A stretch of DNA of 64,000 bases from Rutidosis leptorrhynchoides (lineage: Eukaryota; Streptophyta; Magnoliopsida; Asterales; Asteraceae): NCBI RefSeq assembly GCF_046630445.1, contig NC_092343.1, forward strand, positions 137,943,501 to 138,007,500, read 5' to 3'. The translations under genes were made by a program, and so were the position numbers. How positions within the stretch are numbered: the stretch's first letter is position 1; each line of letters starts with the position of its first letter. The notes beneath the pieces were generated by a model. It made no database searches, had not been told where the DNA came from, and worked only from the letters and a program-made list of their open reading frames with translations. Positions 26,333 through 37,841 of this stretch are shown here, piece after piece.

Positions 26333-29053
26333 ATGCACCGAGCAAGACGTTCGCCGCCGGTCATACGTTCACCACCTGTAACTCGATCAAGACATCTAGC
26401 AAATATTGTCGCCGTTGATTTTTCTTTAGAATCGTCATCTAGTCGAACAAGAACTCCAACTCAAATTTCCGATAATCCATCTTTTGAACCCGACTTCACA
26501 ATTAAGAACCCGGAGCATATTCAAGGACAATTCCAAGATCTTGAACCACTAATTATTCCTCCTGAGCCACAAACCATTAAATCAGAATCCTCTAGTGATT
26601 CGTATTCAACAAATTCAATTATGGAAGTAACGGAACCTCTAAGTATGGAAGATCGAATGAGAGCCACACGCACGGGCCAAGGTCACGCCATTATTAAACC
26701 AGAAGTTAATGCTCCAGATTATGAAATTAAAGGACAAATCCTACACATGGTAACTAACCAATGCCAATTCAGTGGTGCACCGAATGAAGATCCTAACGAA
26801 CACCTTCGTACGTTTAAAAGAATTTGTACACTATTCAAAATCCGAGAAGTGGAAGATGAGCAGATCTATCTCATGTTGTTTCCCTGGACTTTAAAGGGAG
26901 AAGCCAAAGATTGGTTAGAATCGTTACCTGAAGGGGCGATTGACACATGGGATATTTTAGTTGAAAAATTTCTTAAACAATTCTTTCCGGCATCTAAAGC
27001 CGTGAGACTTCAAGGAGAAATTGTTACGTTCGCGCAAAAGCCAAATGAAACATTATATGAGGCGTGGACAAGATTCGGAAGGATGTTGAGAGGATGTCCT
27101 CAACACGGTTTAGACACTTACCAAATAGTACAAATATTCTACCAAGGTGTCAACGTTGCTACACGAAAAGACATCGACATAACAGCTGGTGGTTCCATTA
27201 TGAAGAAAACCGCAACTGAAGCTTACAAAATTATTGATAACACAGCCTCCCACTCGCATGAGTGGCACCAAGAAAAAGATATTTTTCGTTCATCTAAAGT
27301 GGCTAGAGCCGATTCTAGCCATGACTTTGATTCCGTTTCCGCAAAAATAGATGCTTTCGAAAGACGAATGGAAAAGATGAATAAAGATATTCACGCAATA
27401 CGAATCAGTTGTGAGCTATGCGGTGGACCACACTTATTGAAAGATTGTCACATTGAACCAACATTGGAACAACGAGAGAATGTTTCCTATATGAACCAAA
27501 GGCCTGGAAATAATTATCAAAATAATTATCAACCGCCAAAGCTAAACTTCAATCGAAATCAAAACATTCTTTACAATCCAAAAGGACCCGAAAATAACTG
27601 GTATAACCAACAAGGTCCGAATAACCAACCAACTCAAAATAACACTTTCAATCAACAAAGACCTGGCTTATATAAACCACAACAACAAACCGAAGAGAAA
27701 AAGTCAAATATGGAAGACGTGGTATTCAAGCTAGTTGAATCTCAAACACAATTTATTGAAACTCAAACCCAAACAAATGAGAGGTTTGATCAGTCATTAA
27801 GAACTCAACAAGCTTCCATTTTGAATCTAGAAAAACACGTAGGTACTCTTGCTAGCATGATGAGTGAGAGGGAACAAGGAAAGCTACCGAGTAATACTGA
27901 AGTAAATCCTTGGAATGAGAATGTTAATATGGTGTCAACAAATTCTGAAAAACCAGCTCCAGAAGATGGGAAGGTTTTAGATGTGAGTAACAATGAAGAA
28001 GTTACAACACCACCACCACCCGAGTATGTAAAGCCAGTGGTGGCACCATACAAACCACCCATCCCGTTTCCAAGAAAAGGAGTTGAGTATGAGCAAGTGA
28101 TAGGTAATAAAGATTGTGATACCTCTGGAAAGAAGAAGAAGAAAAAGAATAAGAAAGTGCAAGAAACAAAAGCCGTAAATATAAACCCGGTGAAGACAGT
28201 TCCACCAAAACCTCCACCTAGGGTAGGTGATCCGGGTGAATTTATTGTTCCTTGTCTACTTAGTGATTGTGTCATGTATGATGCACTAGCAGATTTAGGT
28301 GCAAGTGTAAGTGTTATGCCTCTTTCATTATATAAGAGATTAGGAGTAGGTAAGTTAAGTCCAACGGATATGAGTGTTCGACTCTTTGATCAAACCATTA
28401 AACACCCAGTTGGAATTGTTGACAACCTACCCGTTCAAGTAGGCAATTTAACCTTTCTAGTCGAATTCATTGTCATTAACATAGAAGAGGACCCAAACAT
28501 TCCTCTAATTTTAGGTCGACCATTCTTAGCGTCCACCAAGGCGTTATTTGATGTAGAAAATGGAAGAATGACACTTAAAAGTGGTGACAAATCGATCACC
28601 TTTATGATTCGAAAATCTAAACCTCCACCAACCAAAACCGTTGAACCAATAAAAACGATTGGTAAGAACCATGTTGTTTTACCAACTCCAACGGTAGTGC
28701 TTAATAATAATAAAACGCCTAAGTGTGGGGAAAATGAAGTAACACCTAATGATGACATGATAACAAAGAACCCCGTTGTTGATACGAAATTAAATGATCC
28801 CATTATTAATAGTTCAATGAAGAAACTTATTAAACGGATTCGCGATGCTAGAACCAAGAGGAACTTTAAGTTATGTAACCGGTTAGTATCCAATCTATCA
28901 CCTAAAGAAAAGGAGAAACTAGTTGAAATTATGGATATTACACAGGAATCCGACCAATGGCTTAAAGAAAAAGTCACGGATATGCAAGTTGATTATGGAC
29001 CAAGAGAAATTGACGATAAAGTTAATCACAATTTTGACACCACGGCTACCTAA
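26333..29053 (+). CDS. Gag-protease polyprotein of element E
   Basis: An intact 906-codon ORF. Residues 155-275 are the Retrotrans_gag domain (FKRICTLFKI, then WTLKGEAKDWLESLPEG, then EAWTRFGRMLRGCPQHGL). CELCGGPHLLKDC near residue 360 is a Cx2Cx3Hx4C zinc knuckle of the Athila type. A Q/N-rich spacer follows, then a coiled-coil-like stretch near 480-520 and a lysine run near 600. The aspartic protease lies near 635-760: ALADLGASVSVMP carries the catalytic Asp in a DLGA context, and PLILGRPFLAST is the second conserved block. Gag forms particles and the protease processes it. The ORF ends soon after the protease at a normal stop, with no RT downstream, so this is not a frameshifted pol. The intact frame in a pol-less element suggests that gag is still used. 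Confidence 0.9.
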   Translation: MHRARRSPPVIRSPPVTRSRHLANIVAVDFSLESSSSRTRTPTQISDNPSFEPDFTIKNPEHIQGQFQDLEPLIIPPEPQTIKSESSSDSYSTNSIMEVTEPLSMEDRMRATRTGQGHAIIKPEVNAPDYEIKGQILHMVTNQCQFSGAPNEDPNEHLRTFKRICTLFKIREVEDEQIYLMLFPWTLKGEAKDWLESLPEGAIDTWDILVEKFLKQFFPASKAVRLQGEIVTFAQKPNETLYEAWTRFGRMLRGCPQHGLDTYQIVQIFYQGVNVATRKDIDITAGGSIMKKTATEAYKIIDNTASHSHEWHQEKDIFRSSKVARADSSHDFDSVSAKIDAFERRMEKMNKDIHAIRISCELCGGPHLLKDCHIEPTLEQRENVSYMNQRPGNNYQNNYQPPKLNFNRNQNILYNPKGPENNWYNQQGPNNQPTQNNTFNQQRPGLYKPQQQTEEKKSNMEDVVFKLVESQTQFIETQTQTNERFDQSLRTQQASILNLEKHVGTLASMMSEREQGKLPSNTEVNPWNENVNMVSTNSEKPAPEDGKVLDVSNNEEVTTPPPPEYVKPVVAPYKPPIPFPRKGVEYEQVIGNKDCDTSGKKKKKKNKKVQETKAVNINPVKTVPPKPPPRVGDPGEFIVPCLLSDCVMYDALADLGASVSVMPLSLYKRLGVGKLSPTDMSVRLFDQTIKHPVGIVDNLPVQVGNLTFLVEFIVINIEEDPNIPLILGRPFLASTKALFDVENGRMTLKSGDKSITFMIRKSKPPPTKTVEPIKTIGKNHVVLPTPTVVLNNNKTPKCGENEVTPNDDMITKNPVVDTKLNDPIINSSMKKLIKRIRDARTKRNFKLCNRLVSNLSPKEKEKLVEIMDITQESDQWLKEKVTDMQVDYGPREIDDKVNHNFDTTAT

Positions 29054-31331
29054 GTGTGGGGAGATTCAAATGTTCTAAAAAGAAAATGCTATCTAGAGTT
29101 AGTTGTTCTGTTCTCGTGTAGTTCCGAGAATGGAATCCGAATGGTCTTTTCCGCTAGCAGACACTAAAGAACTAGTTTTCTCCCCCCATTCTGAATTTTT
29201 ATTTTTTTTTTAGGTTTTATATGAAATTAATATGCTTTTAAGTTTTGTGTGATATTTAAAAACAAAATTTACTTTAATTCATTAAGTTGAAAAAATGATT
29301 TCTAGAATTCGTCGTGAGTTGAAGACTAGGTCATTAAGCCGAAATTGCTTTACCCGAGGGTGGGACGGCAAATTTTGTTATCATTATTTTTAATTTTATT
29401 GATCTAAAGTATGCCAAAAAGATATTAGACTTTATAAATTTTTGAACGTAGGGTAATATACTCAACTTCAAAAATATGTATATATATGTTTGTATTTTAT
29501 ATTATGTACAAAACAGGGTAGAACAACGCACTTTCAAAGACTAACATTAAGTTCAGCAATAGCTACTGATTTTGACGACAAGAAGCAAAATATCAAATGT
29601 GATGTAAAATAATATGCTTACAAACTGGGTATTTTTAATCACTTTTCTACACTAATCACCCTCATGAATTTATAATTATAGTCTGATTTCATGCAAATGA
29701 GGGCATTGCATGATCTCAAGTGTGGGGAAGGGTTATAAATTCTCTCGGGTTTGCACTTAGTTTATTTGCCAAATTTTGTGAAAATTTGAAAAATTTTCAA
29801 CTAAATGAATTTAAAATCATGTTTATACATATTTATGAACAGTGAAAACTAGGTGATAATACCGAAATTATCGTTACCTCGAAAAGGACATAAATTGAGA
29901 AACACCCTAAAACGCTTGAATTCATTTAAAATGAAATAAAAGAAAATAAAAAGGCAAAGAAAGAAACTAAGTGTGGGAAGAATGTACCAAGTTATTCAAT
30001 TTAAAACATATATCACATATTTTTGTACAAACAATTGAAAATACTTTTGTTTTGAACGATAATCAACTGTTTTATCCGATGAAAGAAAAGAAGAGATGGA
30101 TCTACACGATGAATCAATTCCATCATTTGAAGGAAGTAAAGTCTTCCGAAAAAGACACGCACTTCTTGATTTAGGTCAAGAAGTTGTCGTCCAGACCAGC
30201 TGTAGGTTGACGAAAAATCTAGAAAAGTCATCTCTAAAATCAGCAGGAAATCCACGGACCTCAGCATCAAACAGGGTCGCCAAGTGGTCAGATTTATCCT
30301 AACCATGAGAAGGATTTATCTCGTACAATGGGGAGGCACCGTGCAAATTAGCTTGATAAGACTAATGAATCAGATCCCCAGAAAAGGATAATCTCCTTAA
30401 AGATTAAAAATCAGCTTTTAAGACTGATAATACTCAATCCTAGAGATTGACCTTAAAGATTGAGAATTCAAACTCATGGAATTCAATGATATCTAAACTC
30501 GAGCTTGAACGAGAAAATATTTTGATCAAAAATACAAACCGATTTGTTTTCTGAAAAACCATTTTCAATGCGTTCATTACCATTGAACGTAAAATCCTAA
30601 GAAATTCACCTGGAATTCATTAGGTCACCTGAACTAAATCGGGTGTCAACCGTAAGAACGGTGGTTGCATAGCATGGTCGGAGACAGGACCTTGTGCCAG
30701 ACCGAAAAATCATAGGATGATCTTTACTATCGCTCCTACCAAGGATAGTTCTAGCATCCGACACGTTAAAAGACCATAATCATCTGCATGTCACGGGACA
30801 TTGCCTTAACAGTTTCTTGTTCATCGCTTTCCTTTACAACCGGACGGTAGTTTACCGAAAGATAATATACGGAACAAGTAAACTGGATGTGTACTTTCCG
30901 ATACCGGGATAGCAGTGGATTACACGAACCTAAAAGTTTTAGCCAAAATATTGATCCACAAATATATTTTGCAACACCGATGATGGATCAAATCAGAAAA
31001 CTTGTCTAGGGTAAAATCTAGCTTGAATTTTCAAAAGATCAAATGTTTTCATAAAGATCCAATTTCCTTAAAGGATCTAAATTTTTATAGTCATGTGGGA
31101 CTGTAAACCGCCTTTCAAATGTGCACTTTGCTTTGGAAACCGAAAGTAAATCGGCTATTTGATTGCAAGTGCCGTTGACCTAAACCCAAGGCAACTGTGG
31201 ATGACACAACCACCTTTAACCATGGTTCTATTGTTAATATCATTGTTTATACCGCTTTATCAAAATCACTGATGTACAAAGTGTGAAGAATAAAGAAGTG
31301 ATTCATGTATGTTTTTATTTCAAGTTCTGTA
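29054..31331 (+). other. Non-coding 3' region of element E with a block shared with B
   Basis: No gene in 2.3 kb where pol would be expected. The block 30188-30395 matches element B (about 20008-20225). AAGTGTGGGGA-type purine motifs recur at about 29050, 29720 and 29970, besides the real polypurine tract at 31354. The short ORFs on both strands show no family features. Confidence 0.7.
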
Positions 31332-31369
31332 TTGCTTGAGGACAAGCAACGCTCAAGTGTGGGGATATT
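31332..31369 (+). other. Stem-loop and polypurine tract of element E
   Basis: TTGCTTG-AGGA-CAAGCAA (31332-31349) is a perfect 7-bp stem. CAAGTGTGGGGATATT (31354-31369) abuts the LTR. Confidence 0.75.
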
Positions 31370-33215
31370 TGATAGTGCTCCAAATGAACATATATTTAGT
31401 AGCAATATCGTTCCAATATGTAAAGTTTTTAAATGTAATTTCCTTATTTTTAGTTGTAATAGTTAAATAAATAAGTGCGAAGACGAAAGACGCAAATCGC
31501 TCGAAAATGAAGATTTAAAGACAAAAACGAAGATTTGAAAGACCAAAACGTCCAAAAAGCTAAAAAGTACAAGATACAATTAAAAAGGTTCAAATTATTG
31601 ATGAAGAACGTCTAAAAATGACAAGAGTACAAGTTACAAAACGCAAAGTACACGATATAAAATTGTACGAAAGGACGTTCGAAAATCCGGAACCGGGACA
31701 TGAACCAACTCTCAACGCTCGACGCAATGGTGTAAAAATTACAAGTCAACTATGCACAAGAATAAAATATAATATTTAAATAATTCATAATAAGAATAAT
31801 ATTAATTAATAAAAAGTTGTTAATTGAGCATAGTTCAGGGGTCGTAAATGAAAATTCAATTTCTAATTTAGCCTATAAAAAGCTATGTAACGATCGATTG
31901 AAGATCACCCATTTTTTTGATCCTAAATCTATCTTTCTATTTCTATATCTTTCCCCTTAATATCAAATATCAATATCTATATTCTATATCTCTATCATAA
32001 TGTTAACTTAATAAGATATAACAATAATCTTAATTTTAATTTTAAATTATGATAATAATAAGATTTATGATAGAGATCGTTTGAGTGTGTAAGTCGAAAT
32101 TCTGTCCGTGTAACGCTACGCTATTTTTAATCATTGTAAGTTATGTTCAACCTTTTTACATTAATGTCTCGTAGCTAAGTTATTATTATGCTTATTTAAA
32201 ACGAAGTAATCATGATGTTGGGCTAATTACTAAAATTGGGTAATTGGGCTTTGTACCATAATTAAGGTTTGTGGAAATTGAACTATTGACTATTAATAGA
32301 TGGGGGGTATTGTCTAATTGAGTGACAACTCATTGGAGTCTGTCGAACCTATCTTCAAATTAATTAACCTAATAATTAATAATGATTATGGTTGTCCTAT
32401 TTAGTGATGTTCATATGGAATCTGTTATAATCATTTAATTAATCAATTGGGTTGGGTAATTGATTATTCATTCTGATCAAGTGGATGAATTAATATTCAT
32501 AAACTAATTAAAACAGGGGTGGATTACATACAGTGATAACTGGTGTAATTGTTGACAGAAGTGATAACTGCGTCACAGTTTAAATCCTTAATCAGTTGGA
32601 ATATTTGACTTCGGGTATAAGGGTAATTTGACGAGGATACTCGCACTTTATATTTATGACCGATGGACTATTATGGACAAAAACCAGATAGATGTATCAA
32701 ATAAACCAGGACAAAGGACAATTAACCCATGGTAATAAATTAAAATCAACACGTCAAACATCATGATTACGGAAGTTTAAATAAGCATAATTCTTTTATT
32801 ATATTTCTCATCGTATCTTTATTTACTGTCATTTTATTACTCGCAATTTTATTTTCTGTCATTTTATTTATCGCAATTTATTTTACGCACTTTAATTTTT
32901 GTCATTTATTTTTACGCTTAAAATCGACAAACCGGTCATTAAACGGTAAAACCCCCATTTTATAATAATACTACTACTTATTTATATATATATTTTTATA
33001 AATAAACTTAATAATATAGCGTTAACTTCACCAGCTCCCTGTGGAACGAACCGGACTTACTAAAAACTACACTACTCTACGATTAGGTACACTGCCTATA
33101 GTGTTGTAGCAAGGTTTAGGTATATCCCATCCGTAAATTAATAAAACTTGTGTCATATTTTGTAGTATTTTGTATTAAAAATAATACTATTTCGTACCCT
33201 CACGCTACATCATCA
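31370..33215 (+). repeat. 3' LTR of element E
   Basis: 1846 bp, same length as the 5' LTR and no difference seen by eye. It is followed by the target duplication CTCGG. Confidence 0.92.
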
Positions 33216-33220
33216 CTCGG

Positions 33221-33613
33221 TATCATCAACCAGAGTATTCAACTGATTGAATAACGTGAACAGTTGTGATTTTGAAATTGGCTTTCCTTTGTTGTTGTGC
33301 TTAACATTCACATCAGATGTTTTCTTAAAATAAACATTGTGCATTCCTCGCCTGGCTTTCCACACTCCTCCACTCGAACTTCCCATCAATGGTTTCCTTA
33401 ACCGTGGATAGTTTCATGCACTTGATCATCTGCTGTGCTAGTGTGCAAATGATCTTCTTCCTCAATTAAAGTTTCGTCAAGAGTTAATTGATCCACTGGT
33501 ATGTTCTCAATGATGTTTTCATAAACTGGTTCATGTACTGCTTTTGTTGAGGTTGTTTCAGTTTCCTTCGTGCTCTTGGTGTTTTTGCTGGTCTTTGAGA
33601 CGGATGACGCCAT
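33221..33613 (-). pseudogene. N-terminal gag region of element F, frameshifted
   Basis: The ATG at 33613 opens a frame (MASSVSKTSKNTKSTKETET) that stops at 33398. A shifted frame then reads KPLMGSSSGGVWKARRGMHN and continues without a stop through VDDTE at the insertion site of E, into the gag core at 23247. So the two pieces are one gag, with one frameshift near 33400. It is acidic and Ser/Thr-rich, as expected for the N-terminal arm of such gags. The insertion of E came later. Confidence 0.7.
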
Positions 33614-34227
33614 TTGTTGGTACGATTTTCCGTATAGCGGCTGTAAGGTACCAGTACAAGACAATAGCTGCTCAGCGTGTGACGTATGATGTTGATTGTT
33701 GTTTGCCCTCGAGAAATAATCTCTGCAGACCCGGAACACGGATGAGAGATCCGTGGGGTGGCCTCAATCAATCTGGGGATCAATCTGTAATTGATCCGTC
33801 TAGCGTATTGCTGCTAAGCGGCGAATGTGCGTTTAGAGTGAGAAAGAACTGTGTGAGAGAGAAAGTGTACTTCTCTCTGACTAAAGTTCTGATGTGAAAT
33901 GTGGTGACCCAGGTGGTCTATTTATAGGCGCAAAATGTCCGAAATTCTCGGGTTACACGTGTCAATTAATGAGTGGTTCTGTTACACGAAATATCCGGAA
34001 GGTCGGTGGCGTGTGCTGACGTGGCTGCGTGCCGTTCATGCGCTGATTTAAAGGGCTTAAACATAGAAGCTGCCTGCAGGGCTTACGCTTGACGTTTGGC
34101 GGCCTGCTGTACGCTGGGCGGCAAACACTGAAAACCGCCAAATTTTATTATCTTTTATTCTTTTTGATCCATCTTTCTGTATAGAAATGGTGTTTTTATG
34201 CGTGTATCCTCTAGGATACACCATTAC
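33614..34227 (-). other. Leader and probable LTR promoter of element F
   Basis: On the minus strand, TATAAATA lies at 33919-33926, about 300 bp upstream of the gag ATG, as in an LTR promoter. The sequence is more GC-balanced than its surroundings. I could not place the primer site or LTR ends with confidence. A perfect 8-bp hairpin, GTGTATCC-TCTA-GGATACAC, lies at 34202-34221, next to the start of the tandem duplication. No gene. Confidence 0.4.
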
Positions 34228-34228
34228 C

Positions 34229-34685
34229 ATTTTCAAATTATGTTGTGAAAACTGTCCTATAATTTTCATAATCTCATTGTACTGTTCCATAACAGACCTT
34301 GAATCTATCATCTTGTAAATACTAAAATTACCAACAAGAAACTTCTTACTAGAAGCATCTTCAGCCATGTATTTGGATTCCAATAAATGCCAAAGTTCCT
34401 TTGCAGAATTAGCAGATTGATAAACATCAAAAAGAGAATCAGACATACCATTGAGAATATGTCCACGACAGATGTAGTCATCGTTGTCTCACTTATTTCT
34501 TTTCCTGATATGTTCCACTGTTTCATCTTCACCAACTTCTGGCACAAGGTAGACACAACATATACAACCTTCAATGTAGTAAGAAGAAAACACATCTTCT
34601 GTTGCCATCTTTGAAAATCAACACCATCAAACTTATCCAATTTTGCAAATTTGGATGTCACCTCTCTCACCGATTCACTAGACAT
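34229..34685 (-). pseudogene. Ty1/copia gag fragment, copy 1
   Basis: Minus strand from the ATG at 34685: SSESVREVTSKFAKLDKFDG then WQQKMCFLLTTLKVVYV. A shifted frame carries on with MSDSLFDVYQSANSAKELW, LESKYMAEDASSKKFLV and MIDSRSVMEQYNEIM, the UBN2-type gag of plant copia elements. One frameshift separates the halves and the 3' part is lost, so it is dead. The copy at 36377-36832 has the same frameshifted layout, so the damage predates the duplication. Confidence 0.8.
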
Positions 34686-34744
34686 GATTATCAATGAAAA
34701 TATATGATTAGTTTGTAAGAAAACGGGTATGAAATAGACAATCT

Positions 34745-35230
34745 AGATTGGTTCCCGGATCGTGAACACTTTCCTAATTATGTATTTTGCCCCTCACAAG
34801 CCTCGGGTTTACATGAAATTCTAATTGGGATAAGACACGGACGATTTTTTTCAGGCAAGAAGAAATCAAAATCACGCATGAGAGAATCTGTATGTTTTGA
34901 ATGAATGCAGAAAAATTGTTGAAAAGCCGAATATGTAATCGGTTTTGACAATTTTATTGAAGAGACATAACTCTTCATTTTAGGTGGGAAAATCTGTTGA
35001 AGACACATTTCCTTTAAAACGAATAGTGTCTTTTAGGTTGACCCCGCCAGGGGTGCTGCCCCTTGATCCCCGCAATTTGCGTGATAGTTAATAGCCGACT
35101 CTTACGGGCGTGTGCTCCACACTCTCTGAACCCGTTGTTTAAGTATAACTATCTAACATTTGCATTCAAGTAAATTCTAATTACCTAAATTGAATGTTAG
35201 ATGACGCTAAAATCACCAACAAGTTTGGAG
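34745..35230 (-). other. Copia leader/LTR remnant, copy 1
   Basis: AT-rich stretch upstream of the copia gag. On the minus strand a likely LTR start, TGTTAGATAGTTATACTTAA, lies near 35158. No intact LTR pair was found. It is duplicated at about 36895-37320. Confidence 0.45.
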
Positions 35231-35601
35231 ACAAAGAAATTTGTGTCCTAATTTTTTAAATATTCTATAATATATTTAGCTTATTTAATATTGAAGTAAA
35301 GTTTATGTAAGTTTAGTCCTAGTTAATTAGTAATTTAAAATGATTTAGGAGGTTTTATGCATTAATAATACACTTTGGGCAACCTTTGACAGGTTCTATT
35401 TGGTTCCGTCAATGAATGTTCATACCTTTGACAGGTTCTATTTAACCCGTTAGAGATAAAAAAAAAAACAAAAAAAACAAAATAATAATATTAAAAATGA
35501 ATCGGTACATTCATTTAGTAAATGGATTGAAATTGTCAGGTCAGTATCAAAAAGGTGCAAGTTGGGATTTCTTTTGTTACATGATTGCACTAAACAATTA
35601 T

Positions 35602-35721
35602 GGGGGATGATTCTCACACACACTTTTTTGATCTTCACACACCAATTGAGTATTATTAGAAGAGTAAAAGGTTAAAATAGGTGTGTGAGGATCAAAAAAG
35701 TGTGTGTGAGAATCATCCCCC
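35602..35721. mobile_element. MULE-type MITE, 120 bp, with 9-bp target duplication
   Basis: The terminal inverted repeats match perfectly over 32 bases (GGGGGATGATTCTCACACAC and onward, 35602-35633, against 35690-35721), then one mismatch and nine more paired bases. The flanks are AACAATTAT on both sides (35593-35601 and 35722-35730). A 9-bp duplication is typical of Mutator-like elements. The other tandem unit has a single AACAATTA at the equivalent place, i.e. the empty site, so the MITE arrived after the duplication. Confidence 0.88.
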
Positions 35722-35836
35722 AACAATTATAGTCATGTTAGTGGGTTCAAAAGAAATATAACTGTTCAACTGTGTATTGCACAAAATCTAACAACAAAGT
35801 ACAACTCATATTGATGCATGTACATAACTAGCTAGC

Positions 35837-36190
35837 CTAATGTTCATGCCTACTTAGATGATTGTCATCAAACTTATCGAAGTGCTTAGAAGAACGCTGA
35901 TGAGCACTTTGATGTCTTTTAGAACTTTGACCACCTTTTGTTGATGGTTCATGGTTCGCTATTATACATTTAGGGGGAGAATAGCAGTATCGTACATGAC
36001 ATTGGTGACTTTTTGTTTCAGTTGATTTGCTGCCTCTGATTACTACTGATAAGTTGACTACTTTATCGCGAGTGTCTTAAGAATGCCAATTTTTTGGGGT
36101 CCCGTTGTCTTCCGAGGTCTGTGTGTCATCATGGTGTATCGAGATTTCTAACGAGTTGCCAGGTTTTATTATGCCTATGGCCGGGATTAC
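35837..36190 (-). pseudogene. Duplicated last exon of the 5-phosphatase gene (dead copy)
   Basis: Colinear with the functional last exon at 37842-38198, with the same acceptor sequence. Differences include a 3-base deletion (one Ser codon), several missense changes and an in-frame TAA at 36077-36079 where the functional copy has GAA. It lies downstream of the functional exon, so splicing into it would skip the intact exon and give a truncated C-terminus. Confidence 0.88.
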
Positions 36191-36376
36191 CTACATCATG
36201 GTAACATGATCAATCCGTAAATCAATATTACCCTAAGCCAAAATTCTTAAGTTATGATGCATGACTTTTTATAGATGTTATCTAATCTAATTGCTTTAAT
36301 ATACAAAATTAAAAAGAAAATGATAGGACCGGTAAGGCTCTGTTGGGCCCAGAACTCGGAATTACAGAACTCGATT

Positions 36377-36832
36377 TTTTCAAATTATGTTGTGAAAACT
36401 GTCCTAAAAGTCTCATAATCTCATGGTACTGTTCCATAACAGACCTAGAATCTATCATCTTGTAATTATTAAAATTACTAACAAGAAACTTCTTACTAGA
36501 AGCATCTTCAGCCATGTATTTGAATTCCAATAAATCCCAAAGTTCCTTTGCATAATTAGCAGATTGATAAACATCAAAAAGAGAATCAGACATACCATTG
36601 AGAATATGTCCACGACAGATGTAGTCATCGTTGTCCCATTTTTTTCATTTTCTGATTTGTTCCACTGTTTCATCTTCACCAACTTCTGGCTCAGGGTAGA
36701 CAGAACATAAACAACCTTCAATGTAGTAAGAAGAAAACACATCTTCTGTTGCCATCTTCGAAAATCAACACCATCAAACTTATCTAATTTTGCAAATTTG
36801 GATGTTACCTCTCTCACTGATTCAGTAGATAT
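36377..36832 (-). pseudogene. Ty1/copia gag fragment, copy 2
   Basis: Same content and frameshift as 34229-34685 (KFAKLDKFDGVDFRRWQQKM, then MSDSLFDVYQSANYAKELW). The start codon equivalent to that of copy 1 has become ATA, and other substitutions differ, so the copies have diverged since duplication. Confidence 0.78.
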
Positions 36833-36894
36833 GATTATCAACGAAAAATACTTAATTAGTTTGTAAGAAACGGGTATGAAACAGACAATTTGGA

Positions 36895-37841
36895 TTGGTT
36901 CCCGAATCGTGAAACATTTTCCTAATTAAGTATTTCACCCCTCACAAGCCTCGGGATTACACGAAATCCTAATTGGGATAAGACAAGTACGATTTTGTTT
37001 TCAGGCAAGAAGAAATCAAAATCATGCATGAGAGTGTATTTTGAATGAATGCAGAAAAACTGTTGAAAAACCGAATATGAAATTAGTTTTGGCAGCTTTA
37101 TTGAAGAGACATAACTCTTCATTTTAGGTGAGAAAAATTGTTGAAGACACATTTCCTTTAAAACAAATAGTGTCTTTTCGGTTGACCCCGCCAGGGGTGC
37201 AGCCCCCTTGACCCCCGCAATTTGCGCGTTAGTTAATAGCCAATTATTACGGGTGCGTATTCCACACTCTCCGAACCCATTGTTTAAGTATAACTAACTA
37301 ACACTTGCATTCAAGTAAATCCTAATTAACTAAATTGAATGTTAGATGACACCGAAATCACTAACAAGTTCGGGGACAAAGAAATTTGTGTCTAAATTTT
37401 TTAAATTTTCTATAATATATTTAGCTTATTTAATCTTGAAGTAAAGTTTATGTAAGTTTAGTCCTAGTTAATTAGTAATTTAAAAAGATATAGGAGGTTT
37501 TATGCATTAATAATACACTTTGGGCGACCTTTGACAAGTTCTATTTGTTTTCGTCAATGAATAATGTTCATATCTTATTATTCATTTGACCCGTCCGTTA
37601 GAGATAAATTAAAAACAAAATAATATTATTAAAAATGAATCCGTACAGTCTTTAAGTAAATGGACTGAAATTGTCAAAAGGTGCAAGTTGGGATTTCTTT
37701 TGTTACATGATTGCACTTAACAATTACTGAGTAGTCATTAGCAAATTCAACAGAAACATAACTGTTCAACTGTGTATAGCACAAAATCTAACAACAAAGT
37801 ACAACTCATATTGCTGCATGTACATAACTAGCTAGCCTAAT
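36895..37841 (-). other. Copia leader/LTR remnant copy 2 and 3' flank of the 5-phosphatase gene
   Basis: Matches 34745-35836 apart from the MITE. The last roughly 500 bases before 37842 are the likely 3' UTR and downstream region of the gene. I could not pick a polyadenylation site. Confidence 0.45.

Larger units (their letters stand above)
23248..33215 (+). mobile_element. Young gag-protease-only LTR retrotransposon E (Athila-like)
   Basis: A complete 9968-bp element with the target duplication CTCGG (23243-23247 and 33216-33220). Both LTRs are 1846 bp and show no difference in the stretches I compared by eye. Inside are a tRNA-Asp-type primer site, an A/T homopolymer leader, one long gag-protease ORF and a 2.3-kb non-coding tail with stem-loop and polypurine tract. 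Reverse transcriptase, RNase H and integrase are absent, so movement needed enzymes from another element. It sits in element F's gag. Confidence 0.92.
34228..36375. repeat. Tandem duplication, distal unit
   Basis: About 2.15 kb, colinear with 36376-38361. It contains a copia gag fragment, a copia leader/LTR, a spacer and a copy of the last 5-phosphatase exon. It differs from the other unit by scattered substitutions, small indels and a 120-bp MITE. The junction at 36345-36375 contains a stub of the GTCAAA-rich repeat (AGAACTCGGAATTAC) that is full length after unit 2. Confidence 0.85.

Noticed and set aside
27805-28977. Minus-strand ORFs of 156 and 180 codons
   Set aside because: They are antisense shadows of the intact gag-protease ORF of element E, with no family features.
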